Shown here: positions 56,253 to 64,000 of the stretch, in pieces | Position numbering within the stretch: position 1 is the first letter of the stretch | Layout of the letters: each line of letters begins with the position of its first letter | NCBI RefSeq assembly: GCF_937941905.1 | Contig: NZ_CALDGS010000155.1 | Location: 32,060-96,059 of the forward strand | From: an uncultured Mycolicibacterium sp. | GTDB taxonomy: Bacteria; Actinomycetota; Actinomycetes; Mycobacteriales; Mycobacteriaceae | Length of the DNA: 64,000 nucleotides | Direction: 5' to 3' | Notes under the pieces: model-generated | Database searches by the model: none | What the model was told of the DNA's origin: nothing | What the model saw: the letters and a program-made list of their open reading frames with translations, nothing else | Translations under genes and position numbers: made by a program

Positions 56253-57745
56253 CTCCGTGCTCCTGTTCCGGTGAGGGCGGGCGCCGGGACGTGGGCGAAC
56301 CGCAGGTTGGGATCGGTGACCGGCCCCCTGCGCAGCATCCGGATGTCGGCGAGGTAGTCCATCGACTGCACCCAGGGGGCACCGGCGCCCTGCCGCGGCA
56401 GTTCGTCGAGCGAGCGCTGGACGTAGCCGGCGGCGAAGTCCAGCAGCGGCCGGGTGACCATGGCCGGGTCGGCGTTGTGCGGCACGCACACCTCGTAGCC
56501 GTGCAGGTCCATGTGCCGCAGGATGCGGCACAGATGCTCGCAGACCAGGCCGACCTTGAGGGTCCAGGACGCGTTGGTGTAGCCGATCGCGAAGGCGAGG
56601 TTCGGCACGTCGGCGAGCATCATGCCCTTGTAGACCAGCTTCTCGCGCAGGTTCACCGGCGCGCCGTCGACCGAGAACGTGATCCCGCCCAGCATGAGCA
56701 GGCTCAGCCCGGTCGCGGTGACGATGATGTCGGCGTCGAGGTGCTGCCCGGAGGCCAGCTGGATGCCGGTCTCGGTGAAGGTGACGATCTCGTCGGTGAC
56801 CACCGAGGCCCTGCCGTTGCGGATCGCTCTGAACAGGTCGCTGTCGGGGACCACGCACAGCCGCTGGTCCCAGGGGTTGTAGCGGGGGTTGAAGTGCACG
56901 TCCACCGGATAGCCGGGCGGCAGCTGAGCGGCGTTGAGCCGGCGGATGATCCGCCGGGCCGGCCGCGGGAAGCGTTGGCAGAACCGGTAGATGGTGCGCT
57001 GCTGCAGGATGTTCTTCCACCGGGTCGCGGTGTAGCCCAACCGCTCGCCGAGCAGCCGGGTCAGGGTCTCGGCGATGACGTCGCGGCCCGGCACCGGCAG
57101 CACGTAGGTCGGCGACCGCTGCAGCATGGTGACGTGGGCGGCGGTGTCGGCCATGGCCGGCACCAGGGTGACCGCGGTGGCGCCGCTGCCGATGACCACC
57201 ACCCGCTTGCCGGCGTAGTCGAGGTCGGCGGGCCAGTGCTGCGGGTGGACGATGGTGCCGCCGAAACGCTCCCGGCCCTCGAAGTGCGGGGTGTAGCCCT
57301 CGTCGTAGCGGTAGTAGCCGGTGGCGCAGAAGAGCCAGCGGGCCGCGAACCGCAGCGGCTCGCCGGTGTCGGTGCGCACCACGTCGACCAGCCAGCGCCC
57401 TTCGCGCCCCGACCAGTTCGCGCCGACCACGCGGTGGTGGAACCGGATGTTGCGGTCGATGCCGAACTCGCGGGCGGTGTCGCGCAGGTAGTCCAGGATC
57501 CGGTCGGCGGTGGCGATCGGTTCGCCGCGCCAGGGCCGGAACTCGTAGCCGAAGGTGAACAGGTCGGAGTCGGACCGGATGCCGGGGTAGCGGAACAGAT
57601 CCCAGGTGCCGCCGATGCCGTCCCGCGCCTCCAGGACGGTGTAGGTCTTCGCCGGGTGGTCGCGCTGCAGGTAGTAGGCGGCGCCGATGCCGGAGATGCC
57701 GGCTCCGATGATCAGCACGTCCAACTGCTCGACGGGTTGTGACAT
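56249..57745 (-). CDS. Flavin-containing Baeyer-Villiger-type monooxygenase (EthA/MymA-like)
   Basis: A 498-residue FAD- and NADPH-dependent monooxygenase. FAD motif GAGISGIG (14-21), GGTWDLFRYPGIRSDSD, NADPH motif VIGSGATAVT, and the Baeyer-Villiger fingerprint FGGTIVHPQHWP are all present. It inserts oxygen next to a ketone (or oxidises sulfur); closest in look to mycobacterial EthA and MymA. ATG 57745 is chosen because it gives the family start. First gene of the operon with an SDR and the hydrolase-P450; the hydrolase could open the ester formed. Divergent from the PucR-type regulator. Confidence 0.92.
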   Translation of the reverse strand: MSQPVEQLDVLIIGAGISGIGAAYYLQRDHPAKTYTVLEARDGIGGTWDLFRYPGIRSDSDLFTFGYEFRPWRGEPIATADRILDYLRDTAREFGIDRNIRFHHRVVGANWSGREGRWLVDVVRTDTGEPLRFAARWLFCATGYYRYDEGYTPHFEGRERFGGTIVHPQHWPADLDYAGKRVVVIGSGATAVTLVPAMADTAAHVTMLQRSPTYVLPVPGRDVIAETLTRLLGERLGYTATRWKNILQQRTIYRFCQRFPRPARRIIRRLNAAQLPPGYPVDVHFNPRYNPWDQRLCVVPDSDLFRAIRNGRASVVTDEIVTFTETGIQLASGQHLDADIIVTATGLSLLMLGGITFSVDGAPVNLREKLVYKGMMLADVPNLAFAIGYTNASWTLKVGLVCEHLCRILRHMDLHGYEVCVPHNADPAMVTRPLLDFAAGYVQRSLDELPRQGAGAPWVQSMDYLADIRMLRRGPVTDPNLRFAHVPAPALTGTGARR

Positions 57746-57843
57746 GGCACTCCTCCGACCCGATGGGGTGACCTCTCCCACATCGTGATCGCCTCCACCG
57801 CCGGAAGTACAGGGGCAAACCGCACCGATTCCCATCAGAAACA

Positions 57844-57856
57844 GTGCACTCTGCAC
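57844..57856. promoter_or_regulatory. Inverted repeat in the BVMO/PucR divergent promoter region
   Basis: GTGCA-CTC-TGCAC, a perfect 5-nt inverted repeat with 3-nt spacer, lies in the 136-nt gap between the monooxygenase start (57745) and the PucR-type regulator start (57882). It is a possible operator; short arms mean chance is not excluded. Confidence 0.35.
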
Positions 57857-57881
57857 CAACGGGGGCCGCTAGGCTCGGGCC

Positions 57882-59084
57882 ATGCCCTCCCCCGCTGCCC
57901 GCGAGGTCATCCGGCGCGGCGCCGAACGCGTCCTCAACGCCCCGCAGGACTGGCTCGACGAGCTCGACCGGGCGGTGTCGGCGGCGAATCCGCTGCTCGC
58001 CGAGAGCCCGGAGATGGCCGCGGCGAGCAGCCGCGTCAACCGGGCGCACCTGCTGCACTGGGCCTCGGCGAATGTCCGGGCCCCCGGCGCGCCGGTGCCC
58101 GGCTACCTCGGCGACGAGGCCGCCGCGCTCACCCGCGACCTGGTCCGCCGCGGCCTGGAGTCGTACGCGTTCGAGGGGTACCGGGTGGGCCAGAACGTGT
58201 CGTGGCGGCGGTGGATGGAGATCGTCTTCGAGCTCACCGACGATCCCGCGGTGCTGCGCGAGGTGCTCGCCGTCACCTCGCAGTCGGTGAGCAGCTTCAT
58301 CGACTCCACCATCGCCCGGCTCAGCGAGCTGATCGACACCGAGCGCGCCGAGCTCACCCGGGGCAGCAACGCCGACCGGCTGCGGGTGGCCACCCTGCTG
58401 CTGGAGGGCGCGCCGATCGGCCGACGCCGGGCCGAGGCCCAGCTCGGCTACCGGCTCGACCAGCACCACACCGCGGCGATCGTGTGGAGCGAGCAGCCCG
58501 ACACCGCGGCCCGGGCACTCGACGAGGTGGTCGACGCCGTCGGCGCCGCCGCCGGTGCGCGCCCGCTGAACGTGCTGGCCGGCACCGCGACCCGGTGGGT
58601 GTGGGTGGCCGGCCGGTCCGGCATCGACCGGGCGGCGCTGTCCGGGGCCGCCGCGGCCCACCCGGAGGTCCGGGTGGCGGTCGGCACCACCGCCGCCGGG
58701 GTGGAGGGCTTCCGCCGCAGCCACCTCGACGCCCTGACCACCCAGCGCATGCTGGGCCGGCTGCACTCGCCCCGGCAGGTGGCGTCCTTCGACGAGGTCG
58801 AGCTCGTCGCCCTGGTGACCGTCGACCCGGAGCGCGCCGATCTGTTCATCCGTCGCACACTGGGCGCCCTGGCGGGTGCGGAACCCGAACTGCGCGAGGC
58901 GGTCTGGATGTTCATCGCCGCCGGGCACAACGCCTCGGCGGCGGCGGAGCGGCTGTATGTGCACCGCAACACGCTGCTGCGCCGGCTGGCCCGGGCCGAG
59001 CGGCTGCTGCCCCGCCCGCTGGCCGACAACGGCGTGCACGTGGCGGTGGCGCTGGAGATCCTGCGCTGGCGCGGCGAGAACTAG
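57882..59084 (+). CDS. PucR/CdaR-type transcriptional regulator
   Basis: A 400-residue regulator. The N-terminal helical part (LRRGLESYAFEGYRVGQNVSW, read in parts) resembles the RsbRD-like domain of actinobacterial PucR proteins. The middle has a degenerate GGDEF-like fold (LGYRLDQHHTAAIVW), and the C terminus is the PucR helix-turn-helix (GHNASAAAERLYVHRNTLLRRL). It is probably the activator of the divergent monooxygenase-SDR-hydrolase/P450 operon. ATG 57882 is taken; no upstream alternative is better. Confidence 0.87.
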   Translation: MPSPAAREVIRRGAERVLNAPQDWLDELDRAVSAANPLLAESPEMAAASSRVNRAHLLHWASANVRAPGAPVPGYLGDEAAALTRDLVRRGLESYAFEGYRVGQNVSWRRWMEIVFELTDDPAVLREVLAVTSQSVSSFIDSTIARLSELIDTERAELTRGSNADRLRVATLLLEGAPIGRRRAEAQLGYRLDQHHTAAIVWSEQPDTAARALDEVVDAVGAAAGARPLNVLAGTATRWVWVAGRSGIDRAALSGAAAAHPEVRVAVGTTAAGVEGFRRSHLDALTTQRMLGRLHSPRQVASFDEVELVALVTVDPERADLFIRRTLGALAGAEPELREAVWMFIAAGHNASAAAERLYVHRNTLLRRLARAERLLPRPLADNGVHVAVALEILRWRGEN

Positions 59085-59171
59085 AACAGATTCCAGAAAT
59101 GCGGCCACGGTGCTGCCGCGATGTGGCACCGTCGATCGTGTCGACCGTCACAACGTGAGGAAGGATCCGCC

Positions 59172-60308
59172 GTGGCAAGCGAACCGGCTGTCGAAGAGGT
59201 CAGCCGCCTGCAGCGCTCCAGCCGCAACCTCGAGGAACTGCCCCGCAACCTGTCGGACTGGCTGTCCGGGGTGTTGCCGCCCGGGGCCGAGCCCAGCGTC
59301 ACCGTGGAGAGCGGGGTGGACTCCAACGGCATGTCGTCGGAGACGCTCATCCTGACCGTCCGGCGGCGCGACGACGGCGCGCCGTCCGCGCAGCGGTTCG
59401 TCGCACGGGTCGCGCCCCGCCCGGAGGACGTACCGGTGTTCTCCGCCTACCGACTCGACCACCAGTACGAGGTGATGCGCCTGGTGGCCGAGCACACCGA
59501 CGTTCCGGTGCCCACGGTGCGCTGGCTGGAGCCGTCCGGCGAGGTGCTGGGCAGCCCGTTCTTCCTGATGGACTTCGTCGACGGCGTGATGCCCCCGGAC
59601 GTGATGCCGTACCCGTTCGGCGACAACTGGCTCTACGACGCCCCCGCCGCGCGGCAGCGTGAACTGCAGGACGCCACCGTGGCCGTGCTGGCCCGCCTGC
59701 ATTCGATTCCGCAGCCGCGGCAGACCTTCGGGTTCCTGCTCGGCGACCCGGCCGGCAACGCGCTGGAGCAGAACCTGCGCTGGCTGGAGGACTGGTACGC
59801 GTTCGCCGTCCCCGACATCGGCCGCTCCCCGCTGGTGGAGCGGGCGCTGGCCTGGCTGCGCGAGCACTTCCCCACCGACGCCGCAGCCGCCGAGCCGGTG
59901 CTGACCTGGGGTGACGCCCGCATCGGCAACGTGCTGTACCGGGACTTCCGCCCGGTGGCGGTGCTGGACTGGGAGATGGCCACCCTGGGCCCGCGCGAGC
60001 AGGACGTGGCGTGGCTGATCTTCGCGCACATGGTGTTCCAGGAACTCACCGGTCTGGCCGGGCTGCCCGGCATGCCGGAGTTCATGCGTGAGGACGACGT
60101 GCGCGCGGTCTACCGCGAGCACACTGGCGTCGAACTCGGTGGCCTGCACTGGTTCTACGTGTACTCCGGGGTGATCTGGGCCTGCGTGTTCATGCGCACC
60201 GGGGCCCGCCGGGTGCGGTTCGGCGAGATCGAGCGGCCCGAGGACGTGGAGTCGCTGTTCTACCACGGCGCGCTGCTGCGCCGCCTGATCGGCGAGGAGG
60301 CGCGATGA
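59172..60308 (+). CDS. APH-fold phosphotransferase family protein
   Basis: A 378-residue aminoglycoside-phosphotransferase-fold protein. The catalytic loop is LTWGDARIGNVLY, with WGD where many relatives have HGD, so the usual histidine is replaced by tryptophan. The Mg-binding segment is VAVLDWEMATLGPREQD. The start is GTG 59172 with a strong AGGAAGG site. A second such protein in this window (35540) sits beside an acyl-CoA dehydrogenase; this one is coupled by ATGA to a conserved hypothetical instead. Substrate unknown; a lipid or steroid catabolite is a guess. Confidence 0.87.
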   Translation: MASEPAVEEVSRLQRSSRNLEELPRNLSDWLSGVLPPGAEPSVTVESGVDSNGMSSETLILTVRRRDDGAPSAQRFVARVAPRPEDVPVFSAYRLDHQYEVMRLVAEHTDVPVPTVRWLEPSGEVLGSPFFLMDFVDGVMPPDVMPYPFGDNWLYDAPAARQRELQDATVAVLARLHSIPQPRQTFGFLLGDPAGNALEQNLRWLEDWYAFAVPDIGRSPLVERALAWLREHFPTDAAAAEPVLTWGDARIGNVLYRDFRPVAVLDWEMATLGPREQDVAWLIFAHMVFQELTGLAGLPGMPEFMREDDVRAVYREHTGVELGGLHWFYVYSGVIWACVFMRTGARRVRFGEIERPEDVESLFYHGALLRRLIGEEAR

Positions 60309-61417
60309 TCGGCCCGCTCGACGAGTACCCGGTCCACCAGATCCCGCAGCCGATCGCCTGGCCGGGCAGTTCGGACCGCAATTTCTACGACCGCTCCTAC
60401 TTCAACGCCCACGACCGCACCGGCGGGATCTTCCTGATCACCGGCATCGGCTACTACCCCAACCTCGGGGTCAAGGACGCCTTCGTGCTGGTGCGCCAGG
60501 GCGATGTGCAGACCGCCGTGCACCTGTCCGACGCGATCGACGCCGACCGGCTCAACCAGCACGTCAACAGCTACCGGGTGGAGGTCGTCGAACCGCTGCG
60601 CAAACTGCGCATCGTGCTCGAGGAGACCGAGGGCATCGCCTGCGACCTCACCTGGGAGGGGCTGTTCGACGTCGTGCAGGAGCAGCCGCACATCATGCGG
60701 CAGGGCAACCGGATCACCCTGGACGCCCAGCGGTTCGCGCAGGTGGGCACCTGGCGCGGCACCATCGCCGTGGATGGCCGCGACATCGCCGTCGACCCGG
60801 ACCGCTGGATCGGCACCCGGGACCGGTCCTGGGGCATCCGGCCGATCGGGGAGCCGGAGCCCGCCGGCCGGCCCGCCGACCCGCCGTTCGAGGGCATGTG
60901 GTGGCTGTACGTGCCGATGGCGTTCGACGAGTTCGCGATCGTGCTCATCATCCAGGAGGAGCCCAGCGGGTTCCGCACCCTCAACGACTGCACCCGCATC
61001 TGGCGCGACGGCAGGGTCGAGCAACTCGGATGGCCCCGGGTGCAGGTGCACTACGCCTCCGGCACCCGGATTCCCCACGGCGCCACCATCTCCGCGTCCA
61101 CCCCGGACGGCACCCCGGTGGTGTTCGAGGTGGAGTCCAAGCTCGCGGTGCCGATCCACATCGGGGGCGGTTACGGCGGGGACGCCGACTGGCTGCACGG
61201 CATGTGGAAGGGCGAGAAGTTCGTCGAGCGGCTCACCTACGACATGACCGACCCGGCGGTGTCCGGGCGGGCGATGTTCGGGGTGATCGACCACGTCGGC
61301 CGCGCGGTCTGCACCGAGGGCGGCCGCACCGTCGAGGGCTGGGGGCTGTTCGAGCACGGCGCGCTCGGCCGCCACGACCCGTCGGGGTTCGCCGACTGGC
61401 TCAGCGTCGCGCCCTGA
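60305..61417 (+). CDS. Conserved mycobacterial protein of unknown function (DUF7064/7065-like)
   Basis: A 370-residue soluble, beta-rich protein: YPVHQIPQPIAWPGSSDRNF, then GYYPNLGVKDAFVLVRQGD, DRSWGIRPIG and GMWWLYVPMAFDEFAIVLIIQ. The arrangement of paired beta-sandwich-like halves and the DRSWG motif recall the carotenoid 1,2-hydratase/AttH lipocalin-like group found in mycobacteria, but I am not certain. It is translationally coupled to the APH-fold gene. It ends 15 nt from the convergent flavoprotein gene. Confidence 0.78.
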   Translation: MIGPLDEYPVHQIPQPIAWPGSSDRNFYDRSYFNAHDRTGGIFLITGIGYYPNLGVKDAFVLVRQGDVQTAVHLSDAIDADRLNQHVNSYRVEVVEPLRKLRIVLEETEGIACDLTWEGLFDVVQEQPHIMRQGNRITLDAQRFAQVGTWRGTIAVDGRDIAVDPDRWIGTRDRSWGIRPIGEPEPAGRPADPPFEGMWWLYVPMAFDEFAIVLIIQEEPSGFRTLNDCTRIWRDGRVEQLGWPRVQVHYASGTRIPHGATISASTPDGTPVVFEVESKLAVPIHIGGGYGGDADWLHGMWKGEKFVERLTYDMTDPAVSGRAMFGVIDHVGRAVCTEGGRTVEGWGLFEHGALGRHDPSGFADWLSVAP

Positions 61418-61432
61418 GGACGCCGCCGGGGG

Positions 61433-62923
61433 TCACGCCGGCTGGGTCACCCTGGCCGGCGCCCGGCCGAACACCATCGACTCGCCGATGCGGTCGAACC
61501 GGTGGTCGATCGCGTCGAGCAGGTAGTTGTGCCGGACGTTCCACGGTCGCCGGGTGCCCGACTTCGGCAGTGCGTGCGGGCTGCGTCTGACGTAGCCGGC
61601 GTTGATGTTCCAGGCCGGCTTCTCCGCCATCGGCACGTCGCCGAGGTGCGGGTAGGCGTGGGTGTAGCCGTGCTTGTTCATGTGGGCGACGAGCCGGGCG
61701 AACGCGCGGGCGGTGAGATCGGCGCGCAGCGTCCAGGAGGCGTTGATGTAGCCGATGCACCAGGCCAGGTTCGGCACGTCCTCGAGCATGTGCTCCTTGT
61801 AGACGAACCGGTCCTGCGGTTTGATCTCCTCGCCGTCGAGGAACAACCGCACCCCGCCGAGCGCATGCAGTTGCAGACCGGTGGCGGTGACGATGATGTC
61901 GGTGTCGATGCGGCCGCCCGACCGCAGCACGATGCCGGACTCGTCGATGTGGTCGATGCGGTCGGTGACCACGTCGGCGCGCCCGGAGCGGATGGCCTTG
62001 TAGAAGTCGCCGGACAGGATCAGGCACAGCCGCTGGTCCCACGGGTCGTACGGCGGGTTGAAGTGGACGTCGACCGGATAGCCCTTGGGCAGATAGAACC
62101 GGGCCACCGCGCGCACGATGCGGCGGGTGAACCGCGGTGCCGCCTTGGACATGGCGTAGTTGCCCACCACGAACAGCAGGTTGTACAGCCAGGCCAGCCG
62201 GTAGCCGAGCCGCCTGGGCGGGATGCGGCGCAGCAACTGCACCACCGGGTTGATGCGCTGCCCGGACAGCAGGTAGGTCGGGGTGCGCTGCAGCATGGTG
62301 ACGTGCGCGGCCTGCTCGGTCAGCGACGGGATCAGGCTGATCGCGGTGGCGCCGCTGCCGATCACCACCATGCGCTTGCCGGTGTAGTCGAGGTCCTCCG
62401 GCCAGTGCTGGGGGTGCACCACCCGGCCGCGGAAACGCTCGATGCCGGGGAACTCCGGTGCGTAGGGCTCGTCGTAGTTGTAGTAGCCGGTGCCGAAGAA
62501 CAGGAACCGGCAGCGGTAGGTCCGGGGCTGCCCGTGCTCGGTGGCCCGCACCGTCCAGGTGTCGGTGGCCGAGTCCCAGTCCGCCGACAGCACGTGGGTG
62601 TCGAACCGGATGTGCGGGTAGATGCCGTGCTTGCGGGCGGTTCGGATCAGGTAGTCCTGGATGTCCGGGCCGTCGGCGACGTTCTCCGGCCGGGTCCACG
62701 GCTCCCACGGGAAGCTCAGGGTGAGGATGTCGCTGTCGGAACGGATTCCGGGGTAACGGAACAGATCCCAGGTGCCGCCGATGCGGGAGCGCCGTTCCAG
62801 GATCGTGTACCCGATCGCGGGGTTGCGTTCGCGGAGACGGTAGGCGGCGCCGATCCCGGAGATTCCGGCCCCGATGATCAGCACATCGGTGTACTCGCCG
62901 TCGGGGTGCAGGCTCGCGGTCAT
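61433..62923 (-). CDS. Second flavin-containing Baeyer-Villiger-type monooxygenase
   Basis: A 496-residue paralogue of the monooxygenase at 56249. FAD motif GAGISGIG, GGTWDLFRYPGIRSDSD, NADPH motif VIGSGATAIS and fingerprint FRGRVVHPQHWP are intact. Differences lie in the middle (GQRINPVVQLLRRIPPRRLG; RFYLPKGYPVDVHFNP) and a shorter tail, so the substrate is probably different. It starts at ATG 62923 and is coupled by ATGA to the LLM-type oxidoreductase upstream, which could act on the same compound. Confidence 0.91.
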   Translation of the reverse strand: MTASLHPDGEYTDVLIIGAGISGIGAAYRLRERNPAIGYTILERRSRIGGTWDLFRYPGIRSDSDILTLSFPWEPWTRPENVADGPDIQDYLIRTARKHGIYPHIRFDTHVLSADWDSATDTWTVRATEHGQPRTYRCRFLFFGTGYYNYDEPYAPEFPGIERFRGRVVHPQHWPEDLDYTGKRMVVIGSGATAISLIPSLTEQAAHVTMLQRTPTYLLSGQRINPVVQLLRRIPPRRLGYRLAWLYNLLFVVGNYAMSKAAPRFTRRIVRAVARFYLPKGYPVDVHFNPPYDPWDQRLCLILSGDFYKAIRSGRADVVTDRIDHIDESGIVLRSGGRIDTDIIVTATGLQLHALGGVRLFLDGEEIKPQDRFVYKEHMLEDVPNLAWCIGYINASWTLRADLTARAFARLVAHMNKHGYTHAYPHLGDVPMAEKPAWNINAGYVRRSPHALPKSGTRRPWNVRHNYLLDAIDHRFDRIGESMVFGRAPARVTQPA

Positions 62924-63921
62924 CGAGAACCTCCTTCTTCCCCCACCATAAGCGCGTCGATGATCTGTGCGACCGTTTCCGGCGGGATGACTCCGGCGGC
63001 GTAGAGGCAGACACGCTGCGCCACGCCGTCGGTGCGGGCCCGGATGTGCTCGGCGATCTCGGCCGGGGTGCCGCAGGCGGCGATGGTGTGCAGGACCTCG
63101 TCGTCGATCAGGGTGCCCATCTCCTGCCAGCGCCCCTGCTTGGACAGCGCGTTGAGCTCGGGCTGCAGGTCCCCCCAGCCGTGCAGGTCCAGCACCGGGC
63201 GGTAGGCCGGGGTGGAGCCGTAGAAGGCCAGCAGCCGGCGCGCGGCGGTGTGGTCCTCACCCGGGGAGACGATGATCTCCGGGACCACCTCGAGGTCGGC
63301 CCGGGTGCGTCCGGCCGCGGCGAGGCCCTCCGCGACGGCCGGCAGGGTGTGCTCGCGCAGGAACCTGGTGGAGCTGAACGGCATCACCAGCAGCCCGTCG
63401 GCGACCTCGGCGGCGGTGCGGGTCATCAACGGCCCGAGCGCGCCGAGGTAGATCGGGGGCGGGCCGTAGGGGTTCGGCCCCGGGTTGAAGGTGGGGGTCA
63501 TCAGGGTGTGGCGGTAGAACTCGCCGCGAAAGTCCAGTCGCTCCCCGGTGGCCCAGGTGCGGAAGATCGCGCGCAGCGCCTCGACGAGCTCCCGGATCCG
63601 CGCGGCCGGCCGGTCGAACGGCACGCCGAACCGCTTCTCGATCTGGGTGCGGATCTGGGTGCCCAGCCCGAGGACGAACCGGCCCCGGCTGAGCAACTGC
63701 AGGTCATTGGCCTGGTGGGCGAGGTGGATCGGGTTGCGCGGGAACGCGATCGCCACGTTCGTCATAAGCTCCAGGCCGGGCACCGGCGCCGCCGCCACCA
63801 GAGGGGTGAACACGTCGTGCGGGCCCTCGAAGGTGAACACCCCGGCCGCGCCGGCCTCCTTGAGCAGGCGCGCATCATCGGCGGCGCTGACCGGATTCAG
63901 CAGTGCGGTGAGGACTTTCAC
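62920..63921 (-). CDS. LLM-class F420-dependent oxidoreductase
   Basis: A 333-residue luciferase-like TIM-barrel protein that most likely uses coenzyme F420. Typical segments are TNVAIAFPRNPIHLAHQAND, LLSRGRFVLGLGTQI, and YLGALGPLMTRTAAEVADGL. It belongs to the actinobacterial LLM subfamily with this spacing (TIGR03617-like as I recall). The start is GTG 63921. Coupled to the second BVMO-like gene; the pair may process one xenobiotic or lipid ketone. Confidence 0.9.
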   Translation of the reverse strand: MKVLTALLNPVSAADDARLLKEAGAAGVFTFEGPHDVFTPLVAAAPVPGLELMTNVAIAFPRNPIHLAHQANDLQLLSRGRFVLGLGTQIRTQIEKRFGVPFDRPAARIRELVEALRAIFRTWATGERLDFRGEFYRHTLMTPTFNPGPNPYGPPPIYLGALGPLMTRTAAEVADGLLVMPFSSTRFLREHTLPAVAEGLAAAGRTRADLEVVPEIIVSPGEDHTAARRLLAFYGSTPAYRPVLDLHGWGDLQPELNALSKQGRWQEMGTLIDDEVLHTIAACGTPAEIAEHIRARTDGVAQRVCLYAAGVIPPETVAQIIDALMVGEEGGSR

Positions 63922-63932
63922 GAGCGGTCAGC

Positions 63933-64000
63933 CTATCCGGGTTCGGGTGGGGGTTTGCCGGTTTGGGTGCGGTGGGCTTTGTTGCGGGCGCGTTCGGCCA
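63933..64000 (-). CDS. 3' end of an unidentified gene (partial)
   Basis: The last 22 codons including the stop of a minus-strand gene entering from the right edge: AERARNKAHRTQTGKPPPEPG then TAG. The basic, proline-rich tail is reminiscent of HNH/DUF222 (13E12-type) proteins, but the fragment is too short to assign. It ends 11 nt before the LLM gene start. Confidence 0.3.
   Translation of the reverse strand, partial: AERARNKAHRTQTGKPPPEPG

Noticed and set aside
63933..64000. Assignment of the right-edge fragment to a 13E12/HNH repeat element
   Set aside because: Only 21 residues are visible; the basic Pro-rich tail is suggestive but cannot support a mobile-element call.

Overview
The window comes from a high-GC actinobacterium, and the content points to a non-tuberculous Mycobacterium (sensu lato). 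The evidence is an ssrA tag reading ADSHQRDYALAA, an antigen 85 mycolyltransferase with mature-numbered triad Ser126/Glu230/His262, the second mycobactin locus (mbtL-mbtM-mbtK) with IdeR-like iron boxes, fprA, prfB-mscS-ftsE-ftsX-smpB-ssrA in mycobacterial order, the fadE24-fadE23 pair and a 14-gene nuo operon. The species cannot be fixed from this window. Comparisons to M. tuberculosis gene order are from memory.

Layout. 1-6100: the 5' end of a putative FAD protein, a two-gene acyl-CoA dehydrogenase pair, a TetR/aldo-keto reductase/kinase operon, and a scar where the first codons of a flavoprotein gene run into an N-terminally cut LuxR-type regulator, next to a terminator and tRNA-Ala(GGC). 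6100-13500: MFS exporter and phosphoglucomutase, two fluoride channel genes, the mycobactin genes mbtL, mbtM and mbtK (mbtN is absent), a DUF488 gene, a small ORF and a YbaK-domain gene. 13500-21200: tmRNA, an EamA transporter, smpB, ftsX, ftsE, a threonine-rich membrane protein, an MscS-like channel and prfB on the minus strand, with divergent fprA. 21200-27100: small membrane protein, HisN-like phosphatase, fadE24 and fadE23 behind tandem palindromes, an alpha/beta hydrolase and an antigen 85 gene.

27350-36870 is an apparent catabolic island of nine tightly packed genes plus an upstream TetR gene: flavin-dependent hydroxylase, homogentisate-dioxygenase-like cupin, alpha/beta hydrolase, class III CoA-transferase, HMG-CoA-lyase-like enzyme, second TetR, acyl-CoA dehydrogenase, APH-fold kinase and a DUF6285-like protein. 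Two strong palindromes precede its first and second enzymes. Read together it looks like hydroxylation, oxidative ring or chain opening, hydrolysis, CoA activation, retro-aldol cleavage and dehydrogenation of an unknown substrate. This is the best candidate for an undescribed pathway here.

36925-53150 holds a degenerate receiver protein and the complete nuoA-N operon (proton-pumping NADH dehydrogenase), mostly linked by 4-nt start/stop overlaps and ending in a coupled enoyl-CoA hydratase. 53134-64000 holds a PucR-type regulator divergent from a coupled operon (Baeyer-Villiger-type monooxygenase, SDR, and one continuous ORF joining an alpha/beta hydrolase to a cytochrome P450), then an APH-fold protein with a conserved hypothetical, a second BVMO-like flavoprotein coupled to an F420-dependent LLM oxidoreductase, and the tail of a gene cut by the window edge. 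No CRISPR array, insertion sequence or prophage was seen. Many long reading frames opposite the real genes are GC-rich shadows and are left out.
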